In this document: positions 25,205 through 33,849 of the stretch, piece by piece | How positions within the stretch are numbered: position 1 is the stretch's first letter | How the letters are laid out: the number at the start of each line of letters is the position of its first letter | Assembly: GCA_046350655.1 (NCBI GenBank) | Contig: JAXMAB010000004.1 | Coordinates: 1,054,001 to 1,118,000, forward strand | DNA: 64,000 nucleotides | Source of the DNA: JAEUHO01 sp046350655 | GTDB taxonomy: Bacteria; Planctomycetota; PLA2; JAEUHO01 | Direction of reading: 5' to 3' | Program-made: the position numbers and the translations under genes | The notes under the pieces: model-generated | What the model saw: only the letters and a program-made list of their open reading frames with translations | Databases searched by the model: none | What the model was told of the DNA's origin: nothing

Positions 25205-26080
25205 GTGGACGTCGCCCGATCCGCCCGACTCCGGCTCCTGCTCGCCGCCGCCCTGTTCTCGACGGGCGGCGTCGCCATCAAGGGCTGCGGCCTCTCGCCG
25301 TGGCAGGTGTCCGCGTTCCGGTCGGGGATCGGCGCGCTGACGCTGCTCGCCCTCGCCCCCGAGTCGCGCCGCGGGTGGACGCTGCGGACGCTCGTCGTGG
25401 GCCTGGCGTACGCGGGCACCGTGACCCTGTTCGCGCTCGCGAACCGGATGACCACGTCGGCCAACGCGATCTTCCTGCAGTCCACGGCGCCGCTCTACCT
25501 GCTGCTGCTGGGGCCGTGGCTCCTGCGGGAGCCGCTGCACCGCCGCGACCTCGCGTTCCTCGGCGCGCTCGCCGTCGGGATGGCGTTCTTCTTCGTCGGC
25601 GTCGAGCCCGCGAGCCGCACCGCGCCGGACCCCGGCCTCGGCAACGCGCTCGCCGCCGGCAGCGGCCTCTGCTGGGCGCTCACGATCCTCGGCCTGCGGT
25701 GGCTCGGACGCGACGGCAGCGGCGGCGCCGGCGCGACCGTGGTGGGCAACCTCCTCGGCTGCGCGCTCGCGCTCCCGTTCGCCCTGCCGCTCGGCGCCTC
25801 GACGCCGACGGACTGGGCGCTCGTCACGTTCCTCGGCGTCGTGCAGATCGGCGTGTCGTACGTGCTCGTGACGCGGGCCACGCGCCACGTGCCCGCCCTC
25901 GAGGCCACGCTGCTGCTGCTGCTCGAGCCGGTGCTCAACCCGATCTGGTCCTGGCTCGTGCACGGCGAGCGCCCCGGCCCGTGGTCGTTGCTCGGCGGCG
26001 CGATCATCCTCGTCGCGACGTTCGCCCGGGCGCGCGGGTCCGGCCGCGCCGACGTTCCGAATCCGCCGCTCGCCCCGTAG
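25205..26080 (+). CDS. EamA/DMT family transporter
   Basis: A 291-residue integral membrane protein with ten hydrophobic helices in two EamA halves. The first half includes LFSTGGVAIKGCGLSPWQVS and an SANAIFLQSTAPLYL helix. The second includes VVQIGVSYVLVTRATRHVPALEA and LLLEPVLNPIWSWLVHGERPGP, both typical of drug/metabolite exporters of the RhaT/YdcZ type. The substrate is unknown. It starts with GTG 6 nt after a TAGGAC box, and the M61-like gene follows closely on the same strand with its own -10 box. Confidence 0.93.
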   Translation: MDVARSARLRLLLAAALFSTGGVAIKGCGLSPWQVSAFRSGIGALTLLALAPESRRGWTLRTLVVGLAYAGTVTLFALANRMTTSANAIFLQSTAPLYLLLLGPWLLREPLHRRDLAFLGALAVGMAFFFVGVEPASRTAPDPGLGNALAAGSGLCWALTILGLRWLGRDGSGGAGATVVGNLLGCALALPFALPLGASTPTDWALVTFLGVVQIGVSYVLVTRATRHVPALEATLLLLLEPVLNPIWSWLVHGERPGPWSLLGGAIILVATFARARGSGRADVPNPPLAP

Positions 26081-26083
26081 ATT
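26078..26083 (+). promoter_or_regulatory. -10 box TAGATT, leaderless start
   Basis: TAGATT overlaps the stop codon of the EamA gene and ends 8 nt before the next ATG at 26092. Confidence 0.55.
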
Positions 26084-26091
26084 CGGGCCCC

Positions 26092-27594
26092 ATGCCCCGC
26101 CGCGCCCGTCGTTCCGCCGCCGTCGTCCTCGCCCTCGCGTCCGTCGCGGCGGTCCTCGGGTTCGCGCTGGCCCCGACGCCCGTCGCCGCGCGGCCCGACG
26201 AAGGCGACGTGCCCGCGGCCCGACCGCGGTGGACCTACCGCGTCGAGGTGTCGCCCGACCTCTCGCGCCTCGACATCCGCTGGTGCCTGCGGAACTTCGT
26301 GCCGCGACGCGCCTGGCTCGCCGACGTCCTCACGCTCGAGGCGGTGACGTTCGGCCCGTCCGAGGGCGGCACGCTCGTCCGCGACCCGAACGACCCGCCG
26401 GTGCTGTGGGCGCAGGACGTCGCCGGCGACGCGTGCTTCAGCTACTCCGTCGACGTCGCGAAGCTCGTCGCGCAGCGCGCCGCCCGCCGCATCGGCCGCG
26501 CGCTCGTGCTGCGGATGGGGGGCTTCCTCCTCCGCGCGGGGGTCCTCCCCGACGACCTCGACGCCACGATCGAGATCGTCGCGCCCGACGGCGTGGGCGT
26601 CGAGACGCCGTGGGACGCGGTCGCCCCGCGCACGTGGCGCATCGACCCGTCGTCGTGGGAGTTCCAGGGGTGGATCGTGCTCGGGGCCTTCACCCGCCGC
26701 ACCCGCGACATCGCCGGCTGCCGCACCGACATCCTCTCGTTCGACGGCACGCTCGTCTGCAGCGAGCCCGGCGTCGACCGCTGGCTCGCGCACGCCATGG
26801 AGGCCGACGCGCTCCTCTTCGGCGGCCGCTACCCGCGCCGCCGCCTCCTCGTCGGCATCGAGCCCGTCCGGCCCTCCGGCGACCCGGTCCCGTTCGGCAG
26901 CGCGTGGTCCGGCGGCGGGCCCCACGCCTTCCTCCAGGTCGCCGGCAACTGTCAGGACGCCGACTTCGCCGACGACTGGACCGCCACGCACGAGCTGCTG
27001 CACGCCGCGCTGCCCCACATCAAGATCGAGGACGCGTGGTGCGGCGAGGGGTTCGTCACCTACTACCAGGAGGTGCTGCGCGCGCGGGCCGGCATGCAGA
27101 CGCCGCAGGCCGCGTGGCAGGCGATCCACGAGGGCTTCGGCCGCGGCCGCCGCTGGGACGGCGCGGCGTCGGTCGCCGACGACAGCCTCCACATGCACGA
27201 GCGGCACGCGTACTACCGCGTCTACTGGGCCGGCGCCGCGATCGCGCTCCGCCTCGACGTCGAGGCGCGCCGCGCGAGCGGCGGCCGCGTCTCGCTCGAC
27301 GACGCGATGCGCGCGCTCCTCTCGCACCCCGCCGCGGGCCGCCGCTCGATCACCGGCCGCGAGGTCGTCGCGGAGCTCGCGCGCCGCGTGCCCGGCGCCA
27401 ACCTCGCCGAGCTGGCCGACGCGCTCCTGTCGTCGTCGGCGTTCCCCGACGTCGCCGCGACCTACCGCGACCTCGGCCTCGCGGTCACGGGCGACCGCGT
27501 CGCGCTCGTCCCCGCGCCGCTCGCCGCGGTCCGCGACGCGATCATGGCGAAGCCCGCGCCGCCCGCGCCCGCCGCGACGCCGGCGGCCCGCTGA
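26092..27594 (+). CDS. Secreted M61/M1-like metallopeptidase
   Basis: A 500-residue protein with a signal peptide (residues 1-34, ending VAA). A beta-rich N-terminal half is followed by a gluzincin core: TATHELLHAALP supplies the HExxH zinc ligands and catalytic Glu, and the downstream WCGEGFVTYYQEV supplies the third ligand Glu in the GEGF motif typical of M61 glycyl aminopeptidases. A C-terminal helical region (AYYRVYWAGAAIAL...) resembles the family. A PDZ domain, common in M61, is not evident. It probably acts on peptides outside the cytoplasm. Confidence 0.85.
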   Translation: MPRRARRSAAVVLALASVAAVLGFALAPTPVAARPDEGDVPAARPRWTYRVEVSPDLSRLDIRWCLRNFVPRRAWLADVLTLEAVTFGPSEGGTLVRDPNDPPVLWAQDVAGDACFSYSVDVAKLVAQRAARRIGRALVLRMGGFLLRAGVLPDDLDATIEIVAPDGVGVETPWDAVAPRTWRIDPSSWEFQGWIVLGAFTRRTRDIAGCRTDILSFDGTLVCSEPGVDRWLAHAMEADALLFGGRYPRRRLLVGIEPVRPSGDPVPFGSAWSGGGPHAFLQVAGNCQDADFADDWTATHELLHAALPHIKIEDAWCGEGFVTYYQEVLRARAGMQTPQAAWQAIHEGFGRGRRWDGAASVADDSLHMHERHAYYRVYWAGAAIALRLDVEARRASGGRVSLDDAMRALLSHPAAGRRSITGREVVAELARRVPGANLAELADALLSSSAFPDVAATYRDLGLAVTGDRVALVPAPLAAVRDAIMAKPAPPAPAATPAAR

Positions 27595-27614
27595 CGGGAC
27601 GCGACCCTCCTCCC

Positions 27615-27654
27615 GGGACCGCGAGGCCCGCCGGCCGCCGGGCCTCGCGGTCCC
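27615..27654. repeat. Complete dispersed palindrome
   Basis: Perfect 16-bp arms GGGACCGCGAGGCCCG and CGGGCCTCGCGGTCCC with an 8-nt spacer CCGGCCGC, between two convergent genes. It may also act as a bidirectional terminator. Confidence 0.9.
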
Positions 27655-27666
27655 CGGAGCTCGACC

Positions 27667-30633
27667 TCAGTCGAGGACGCCCCAGAGGACCCAGCCGGCC
27701 CAGTAGCGCGGGTGCGCCCATCGCGGTTGTGCCCGGACGAAGGCCTGGGCGTCGCGGAGCGCCTCGGCGGCCGTCATCGCGGGCGACGCGTCCTTGGGCT
27801 GCCACTTGGCGTAGAAGCGCAGCATGAGCGCCTTCGTGGCGGCGTCGTCCACCTTCCAGAGGCTGGCCACGATGCGGGGGACGCCGGAGAACATGAACGC
27901 CCGGGTGAGGCCGAGCATGCCCTCGCCGCGGGCCACGCGGCCGAGCCCGCTCGAGCAGGCCGACAGCACGACGAGGTCGGCTTCCACCCGCATGCGGAGC
28001 AGCTCGGCGCCCGTGAGGTAGCCGTCGTCGTCGCCGGCGGCGGTCAGCGCGAGGGAGGAGTGGAGCGGCTGCTCGCGGTCCACGAGCCCGTGGCACGCCA
28101 GGTGGACGGCGCGCAGGCGTCCCTTCGCGGACGCGAGGGCGCGGCGGAGTCCCGCCTCGGTGGCCTCGCCGCCGATCAACGGCGGCAGGCCCTCGGCGAT
28201 CGCCAGGGCTTCGTCCCGCGTGGCCGGCAGCGCGGTGAGGCGGAGCTCGCCTCGCATCAGCTGGACGGCGGAGCCGTTCGCCATCGGGCCGTACGCGGGA
28301 TCGCCGACCGCGAGGATGCCCTGCCCATGCCGGGTCGCGTCGCGGGCGAGGAGGGCCAGCGCCGTCGCGGAGGGCGCGAGCGCGACGGTGCGTCCCTCGA
28401 ACAGCGCGCCGAGGGGCGCGTATGCGAGCGCCCCGGCCGGGCAGACGACGACGCGGCGGACCTCCGGGCCGAGGCCCAGGGGCGCGACGGCGAGGCGGCC
28501 GAGCGCCGCGAGCGCCTCGGGGGTCGCGTCGGTCCCGTCGCCGTCGACGAGGACCTCCACGGCGCGCGTGAGCGCGGCTTCCGTGACCTCGAGGCGGACG
28601 ACGCGCGCCGCGCCCTTCGTCGCCACGAGGGCGACCACCCCGCGGGGGAACACGCCGTACCAGACGAAGGCGTCGGCGGGGGCGAGCGCGCGGCGGACCT
28701 CGTCGAGGGCCACGGGCGCCGGGTACGTGATCGCGGCGGCGGTCGCCTGCTCCCGCTGGATGCGGTCGACGACCGCGGCCGCTCGATCGCGCGCCTCGGT
28801 CCAGCGCCGGTGCAGTTCGCGATCCGGGCGCTCCTTCCGGGCCTCGGTGAGCCAGGCGGCGAGCGCGACCGTCTCCGCGGATCGGGCCGCGCGCTCCTCC
28901 GCCAGGAGCGCCGCGGGGACCGAGATCGCCGCGAGCGCGTCCCGCCCGCCGAGCCCGGAGATCAGCTGCGCGCTGCGCCCGGTCTCCAGCATCGTCGCGG
29001 TCAGAGGGGCGTCGCCGAGGCGCGCCGCGGCCAGCGCGCCGACCTCGAACATCTCCTCGTAGGCCTCCTCGAGCGAGATGCCGACGGCGTCCCCGACCCC
29101 GAACGCGAACGTCCGGAAGACCTCGAAGGCTCGGCGGGCGGCGTCGACCGCGGCGGCGGCGTCCCCGAGGTCGAGTCTCGCGGCGGCGATCCCGACCCAC
29201 TGTTCGGCCTCCACGAACGTCGCCCCGATCGACTCCGCCTGGAGGCGGGCGGCCTCGTGATCCTCGATCGCTCGCTTCGGCTGTCCGGCGCGGCGTCGCA
29301 GCGTCCCGATGGACCCGCGCGTCCTGGCCGCCGCGAGGGGGTCGCCGAGCTCCTGCATGCGCGCGAGCGCCCGCTCCTGATAGGCGATGGCCTCCTCGTG
29401 CCGGCCGGCCTCCGAGAGGAGGTCCGCGAGGTTCGCGAACACCTGCGCGATCCTGGGGGAGTCGTGGAGACGCTCGAACAACGTCAGCGCCTCGAGGTGC
29501 ACCCGCTCGGCGGCAGCGGCGTCGCCGTCCTTCGCGTGGACGATGGCGAGGTTCCCCAGGGCGAAGGCGGACAGCGTGTCGTCGCCGTCGTGCCGGGCGG
29601 CCGCGAGCGCGTGCTCGAACGCCGTACGCGCCTCGCGCAGCCGACCACATTGCAGGCACACGACGCCCCGGCCGTGCTCGATCCACGCCGCGACGGACGA
29701 CTGTCGCGCGAGGGCCCTCGGCTCCGACGGCTCCGACGGCCTCGACGACGCGGCGAGCGACGCCGCCCGGTCGATCCGCGACAGGGCGCGGCCGAACTGG
29801 CCACGCCCGCACTCCGCGGTCGCGGCGTGGGCGAGGAGCTCCGCGGTGTCCACGGGCGTGCCGATCCTCTCTCGGATCGCGAGGGCGGCCTCGAGGTGCT
29901 CGAGCGCGCCCGCGAAGTCGGCGCCGTCGTACGTCGCCACGGCCGCGTCGTTCAGTGCGCGGGCCACGCCGTCGTCGGAGCCGAACCCTCGGAGCACGGC
30001 GACCCGGCGTTCGAACGCGGCGCGGGCGGCGGACGGGTTGAACGCCTCGGTGAACACCACGCCCGCGTCGCGGAGCGCGGCGGCCTCGCGGACGACCCAA
30101 CCGACGCTGTGAGCCCCGTCCGCGGCCGCGAGCGACGCCGCGGCCGCCTCGTTCGGCCGGCCCAGCGATCGGTACGCCCCGGCGAGCAGGCTGGCGCGTT
30201 CCGCCGCCATCACGCCGTCCGTCGGCGCCCCGAACGACTCGAGGGCGAGGGACGCCGCTTCCGCGTTCCCCTGGCTCAACAGGTCCCTCGCGCGAACGAT
30301 CGCGGCCCGGAGCGGGGCGGGCGTCGGCGGCGCGTCCGAGGCCGCGGCGACGTACGCCCGGATCGCCTCGTGGTGCGGCGCTCGTTCGGCCCAGGCCGCG
30401 GCCCACGCCTTCGCGACCGGCGTCGCCCGGCGCGCCACCAACGCCTCCGCGACCAGCCACGGGTCCGACTCGACTTCGTCGAGCACGGCGCGGACCGACC
30501 GGCCCGCGGCCACGACGGTCACGACGTGTTCGGCGTCCGCGTCCGGGCCGTTCGCCTCGGGCGCCCCCGCGCTGACGCGGGCGAGGCCGCACACGAGTGC
30601 GGCCCCGACCCAGGCGCGGGCGCGCCGCCGCAT
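27667..30633 (-). CDS. Secreted TPR-CHAT cysteine peptidase
   Basis: A 988-residue protein with an N-terminal signal-like segment (WVGAALVCGLARVSA). About 14 helical TPR-type repeats (residues 60-560) include AFERRVAVLRGFG, ALGNLAIVHAKDGDAAAAERVH and ANLADLLSEAGRHEEAIAYQER. A CHAT domain (about 640-988) keeps both catalytic residues: His848 in VHLACHG and Cys893 in LSACSSG, followed by GEGMLGLTRAFMFSGVPRIV. CHAT is a clan CD caspase-like fold. TPR repeats usually recognise the activating partner. The start codon overlaps the stop of the upstream membrane protein gene (TGATG), so the two are coupled. Export, if real, makes it different from cytoplasmic TPR-CHAT effectors. Confidence 0.9.
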   Translation of the reverse strand: MRRRARAWVGAALVCGLARVSAGAPEANGPDADAEHVVTVVAAGRSVRAVLDEVESDPWLVAEALVARRATPVAKAWAAAWAERAPHHEAIRAYVAAASDAPPTPAPLRAAIVRARDLLSQGNAEAASLALESFGAPTDGVMAAERASLLAGAYRSLGRPNEAAAASLAAADGAHSVGWVVREAAALRDAGVVFTEAFNPSAARAAFERRVAVLRGFGSDDGVARALNDAAVATYDGADFAGALEHLEAALAIRERIGTPVDTAELLAHAATAECGRGQFGRALSRIDRAASLAASSRPSEPSEPRALARQSSVAAWIEHGRGVVCLQCGRLREARTAFEHALAAARHDGDDTLSAFALGNLAIVHAKDGDAAAAERVHLEALTLFERLHDSPRIAQVFANLADLLSEAGRHEEAIAYQERALARMQELGDPLAAARTRGSIGTLRRRAGQPKRAIEDHEAARLQAESIGATFVEAEQWVGIAAARLDLGDAAAAVDAARRAFEVFRTFAFGVGDAVGISLEEAYEEMFEVGALAAARLGDAPLTATMLETGRSAQLISGLGGRDALAAISVPAALLAEERAARSAETVALAAWLTEARKERPDRELHRRWTEARDRAAAVVDRIQREQATAAAITYPAPVALDEVRRALAPADAFVWYGVFPRGVVALVATKGAARVVRLEVTEAALTRAVEVLVDGDGTDATPEALAALGRLAVAPLGLGPEVRRVVVCPAGALAYAPLGALFEGRTVALAPSATALALLARDATRHGQGILAVGDPAYGPMANGSAVQLMRGELRLTALPATRDEALAIAEGLPPLIGGEATEAGLRRALASAKGRLRAVHLACHGLVDREQPLHSSLALTAAGDDDGYLTGAELLRMRVEADLVVLSACSSGLGRVARGEGMLGLTRAFMFSGVPRIVASLWKVDDAATKALMLRFYAKWQPKDASPAMTAAEALRDAQAFVRAQPRWAHPRYWAGWVLWGVLD

Positions 30634-31247
30634 CACAGGGTGCCGACGTCCATGACGAGCTCCGGGATCGTGACGTCCGGGGGCTCGATCGCGCTGCCGG
30701 TCAGGTTCCAGACCTTCATCGTCACGCGGACGACGTACCGCGACCCGTCCCGACGGAGGAGGGTCACGTTGACCTCCTTGATCGTGCGGAGGTTCCCGTT
30801 CCCGTTGACGCCGGTGATCCACGGGGTGACGTGCATCGGCTCGCCCTCGAGCGCGAAGCCGAGGCGTACGCTCTGCGTCGAGCCCTCGGCCGACGGCGGC
30901 GTGTGCTCGGCGGGTACGCCGCCCACGGCGCCGGGGACGGGGACGAGCCCGTCGTCGGGGCGCACGGTGCCCCCGCCGCCCGGCGCGGTGGCGCGGCGAT
31001 ACGTCGGGTTCGTGACCGGCTTCGGGTCCGGGAAGTCCGATCCCGCGGGCGACAGCCGCATCTTGGTCAGCGGGGACACCGGTTGCGCCTGCTCCGGGCT
31101 CGGGCCGGCGGCCGAGCCGTCACCCGACCCGCACCGGCAACTGCAGCAGCACCGGACGACGATGACGAGGGTGGCGATCGAGCAGATCAGCAGGATCCAC
31201 GCGACGGCCCACGGAGGGAGCATCCAGCGCCAGTCCTTGCGATCCAT
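30633..31247 (-). CDS. Single-span membrane protein coupled to TPR-CHAT gene
   Basis: A 204-residue protein beginning MDRKDWRWMLPPWAVAW with one transmembrane helix (about 12-30) followed immediately by a Cys cluster (CCCSCRC), then a Pro/Gly-rich linker and a C-terminal beta-rich domain (about 125-204: VRLGFALEGEPMHVTPWI; VNVTLLRRDGSRYVVRVTMKVW). I do not recognise the family. It is the first gene of an operon with the TPR-CHAT peptidase, overlapping by one nucleotide, and is a plausible anchor or activator of it. GGAG lies 9 nt before the ATG. Confidence 0.7.
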   Translation of the reverse strand: MDRKDWRWMLPPWAVAWILLICSIATLVIVVRCCCSCRCGSGDGSAAGPSPEQAQPVSPLTKMRLSPAGSDFPDPKPVTNPTYRRATAPGGGGTVRPDDGLVPVPGAVGGVPAEHTPPSAEGSTQSVRLGFALEGEPMHVTPWITGVNGNGNLRTIKEVNVTLLRRDGSRYVVRVTMKVWNLTGSAIEPPDVTIPELVMDVGTL

Positions 31248-31452
31248 GTGCGTCTCCACGGAGATCGAGGTCGCGGACGGTAGCCCACGCGCGGCGTCCG
31301 CGTCAATCGCACCGGGGGAGCGGCGGCGAAGCCGCGTCCGGGCTACCATCACCAGCGCAAGCGCGTCGCCGATGTTTCCGACAACCCGCCGGGCGGAGCT
31401 TTCCCGGGGGCCTTCGAGTGGAGGGCGTCGCGCGCTTCGCCGGGGGGCGGAC

Positions 31453-33636
31453 ATGCGTCGTGCCAGCGGAAGCGTCGTCGTGGGGATCCTCGTCGTCCTG
31501 CTGCTCGGCAGCGCGCGATCCGCGCCGAGCGCTCCGCTCGCCAAGTGGACCGTGATGCTCTACTTCGGCGGCGATGCGCCGCCCGGGCAGTCGTCGCTCG
31601 AGACGGCGATGATCGATCGGGTCGCCTCGCTCCTCGACCCGGGGCCGCCGGCGGACGTGAACGTCGTGGCGCTCGTGGACCGCGGGAGCGGCGAGGGCCC
31701 TCCGCTCCGCGTCGAGACGGGCGGCGTGACGGCCGACATCGACTGGGTCGGAGCGAAACTGTTGCACCTCCACGCGGGCCGCGCGGTCGAGCTCATGGAC
31801 CGGGGCGCGACGGATCTCGGGGACCCGGCGACGTTGACCGAGTTCCTCCGTGCGGCGAGGGCCGCGTTCCCGGCGGCCCACTACGCGCTCGCGGTGAAGG
31901 GCCACGCCCGGCCGGACTCCTCGATCGGGGCGGACCGATCGCTCGCGGACGGGACGCCGGACGCCCTGACCATCGAGGAGCTCGATCGGGCGCTCGCGGG
32001 GTTCGACGCACCGGGCCGTCCCGCGCTCGACCTCCTCGTCCTCGACGGGTGCGGCTCGGCGACGGTGGACACCGTCGGGGCGCTCGCCGTCCACGCGGGC
32101 GCCGTGGTCGGCAGCGCGGACCTGCTCTTCGCGCGCAGCGTCCCGTACGCCAGGCTCGTCGCGAGCCTCGCGGGCGATCCCGAGCCGGGCGCCGAAGCCG
32201 CGGGCGCCACCTGCGTGCGGTCGTATCCGGAGGGCTCCGCGCTCCGCTCGAACGTCCCGCTCGCCTGCCCTCCGTCCCTCGTGTACGGCACCCTCGCGTG
32301 CGTGAACGCGAAGAGCGCCGCCCGTCTGCGTGCGGCCTTCGACGCGTTGGGGCGCGAGGCGCTCCGGGTCCTCCGCGGCCCGGACCCGCATGCCGTGGAT
32401 CGACTGGCCCTCGCGCGCACCCGGGCGTTCCGCTTCTCCAACAGCACGGAGATGCACTTCGATGCCGCCTCGATCGCCGACGAGCTGGCGGCGGCGACGG
32501 ACGACGAGGGGCTGCGGGCCGCGGGGACGCATGCCGCGCTCGTCGCTCGGTCGGCCGCGCTCGCGCTCCGGAGCGGCGACGACCTCGCCGGGACCTGCGG
32601 ACTCTCCGTCTGCTGGCCGTGCCAGGACGGCTCCGCCGAGTACCGCGGCTGCGCGCTCTGGTCCGCGCGGGCCTGGCCGACGTTCGTCGTGGCGTTCGAG
32701 GACACGTTCGTGCAGTGCGCGTCGGACAGCCCGCCGAACGATCTCTCGACCACGGCCGTCGCGAGCGCGTCGCGGGCGGTCGTGCGGAGCGTGCACGCGG
32801 ACGGACCGGTGCGCGCCGAGCCGCACGTCGGCAAGCGGACGTTCTTCGCCGGGGGCTCCTCCGCGCACCCGGACGCCAGGTTCCTGGTCCCGTTCGCCTC
32901 GCCCCCGCTCCTCGCGGGAGATCTTGCCGCGGCCGAGGCGTTCCAGAACGCCTGGGCCTACGGACGCATCGTCTTCGTCGGAGAGGGCGTGGGAACCGAC
33001 GCCGCCGCGACGATCGAGTGCCCGATCGAGTCCGTGCAGGTCCTCGCCGACGCCGACTTCCGCCGCGCCGTCACGTGCGCGGCGCTGACCTCGCCGCTCG
33101 TGGTCACCCTGCCCAACGGATGGTCCGGACAGGTGCAGATGCGCATGACGCTGACGCAACGCGAACGTCCGACGTTCCCGTTCCCGCGGCCCGGGTACGA
33201 GCGCGACCGGTGGATCGAGCCGTCGCCGCCGCTCGGCGCGTGGTGGATCCCCGCGGAGCCGTGGGTCCCGCGAGTGGTCTGCGCCTTCACCGGGCCGTCC
33301 GATCTCCTCACGCCGCCGACGCCGTCGCCGTTCTCCGACGCGCCGAAACCCGAAGGCGCCCCGCCGCCGGCGGCCGCACCGCACGGGGGGGCGCCTCTGC
33401 CTGAGACGCCGCGGATGATCGTGTTCCCCGACGGGACCCGGATCCGCACGATCCGGCGCGTCGTGGACGGTCGCGGGAAGCGCCTCGAGTACGGCAAGGA
33501 GATCGTGCTCCGCGTCGGCCGCGGCTGTGTCCAGTGGCAGCGGTTCGACGCCGGCGACGTCGTCACCGTCGGCCACATCGAGCGCCTCGTGGACCGGCGC
33601 GAACGCTCGTCGGCCACGCTCGTCACGGTGCCGTGA
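31453..33636 (+). CDS. Secreted C11 (clostripain-like) cysteine peptidase
   Basis: A 727-residue protein with signal peptide (residues 1-27). The peptidase domain opens KWTVMLYFGGDAPPGQSSLE, then has the presumed catalytic His151 in AVKGHARPDSS and Cys200 in LLVLDGCGSATVDT, preceded by LTIEELDRALAG, the standard C11 order. The usual His-Gly is His-Ala here and DAC is DGC, so activity is likely but not certain. The C-terminal 300 residues are beta-rich with a Pro-rich linker and end in a small domain (VFPDGTRIRTIRRVVDG). It is divergent from the membrane protein/TPR-CHAT operon, so two clan CD peptidases share one promoter region. Confidence 0.85.
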   Translation: MRRASGSVVVGILVVLLLGSARSAPSAPLAKWTVMLYFGGDAPPGQSSLETAMIDRVASLLDPGPPADVNVVALVDRGSGEGPPLRVETGGVTADIDWVGAKLLHLHAGRAVELMDRGATDLGDPATLTEFLRAARAAFPAAHYALAVKGHARPDSSIGADRSLADGTPDALTIEELDRALAGFDAPGRPALDLLVLDGCGSATVDTVGALAVHAGAVVGSADLLFARSVPYARLVASLAGDPEPGAEAAGATCVRSYPEGSALRSNVPLACPPSLVYGTLACVNAKSAARLRAAFDALGREALRVLRGPDPHAVDRLALARTRAFRFSNSTEMHFDAASIADELAAATDDEGLRAAGTHAALVARSAALALRSGDDLAGTCGLSVCWPCQDGSAEYRGCALWSARAWPTFVVAFEDTFVQCASDSPPNDLSTTAVASASRAVVRSVHADGPVRAEPHVGKRTFFAGGSSAHPDARFLVPFASPPLLAGDLAAAEAFQNAWAYGRIVFVGEGVGTDAAATIECPIESVQVLADADFRRAVTCAALTSPLVVTLPNGWSGQVQMRMTLTQRERPTFPFPRPGYERDRWIEPSPPLGAWWIPAEPWVPRVVCAFTGPSDLLTPPTPSPFSDAPKPEGAPPPAAAPHGGAPLPETPRMIVFPDGTRIRTIRRVVDGRGKRLEYGKEIVLRVGRGCVQWQRFDAGDVVTVGHIERLVDRRERSSATLVTVP

Positions 33637-33649
33637 CGGACGGACGTAC

Positions 33650-33687
33650 GGGACCGCGAGGCCCGCCGGCCGCCGGGCCTCGCGGTC
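33650..33687. repeat. Nearly complete dispersed palindrome
   Basis: GGGACCGCGAGGCCCG, spacer CCGGCCGC and CGGGCCTCGCGGTC, with the last two bases of the right arm changed. It starts 14 bp after the stop of the C11 gene, before a convergent gene. Confidence 0.88.
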
Positions 33688-33849
33688 GGGCCTGCTCCGA
33701 AGCCATGGCCGCGGTTCGGTCGGCCGCGGGAGGCGCCTCGCGGCGTCACCCGTCGCCCGCGTGTCGGGAGCACGCGATCCTCCTCGTTCCTCGCGAGGCG
33801 CCTCCCGGGCGCGCGCCCGAGCACGGGTCCCTCGTTCCGTCGCAGGCCC

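Noticed and set aside
27542..30592. A 1016-codon minus-strand frame overlapping the TPR-CHAT gene
   Set aside because: It is a +1 shadow of the CHAT frame, Arg/Gly-rich, and lacks TPR or catalytic motifs.
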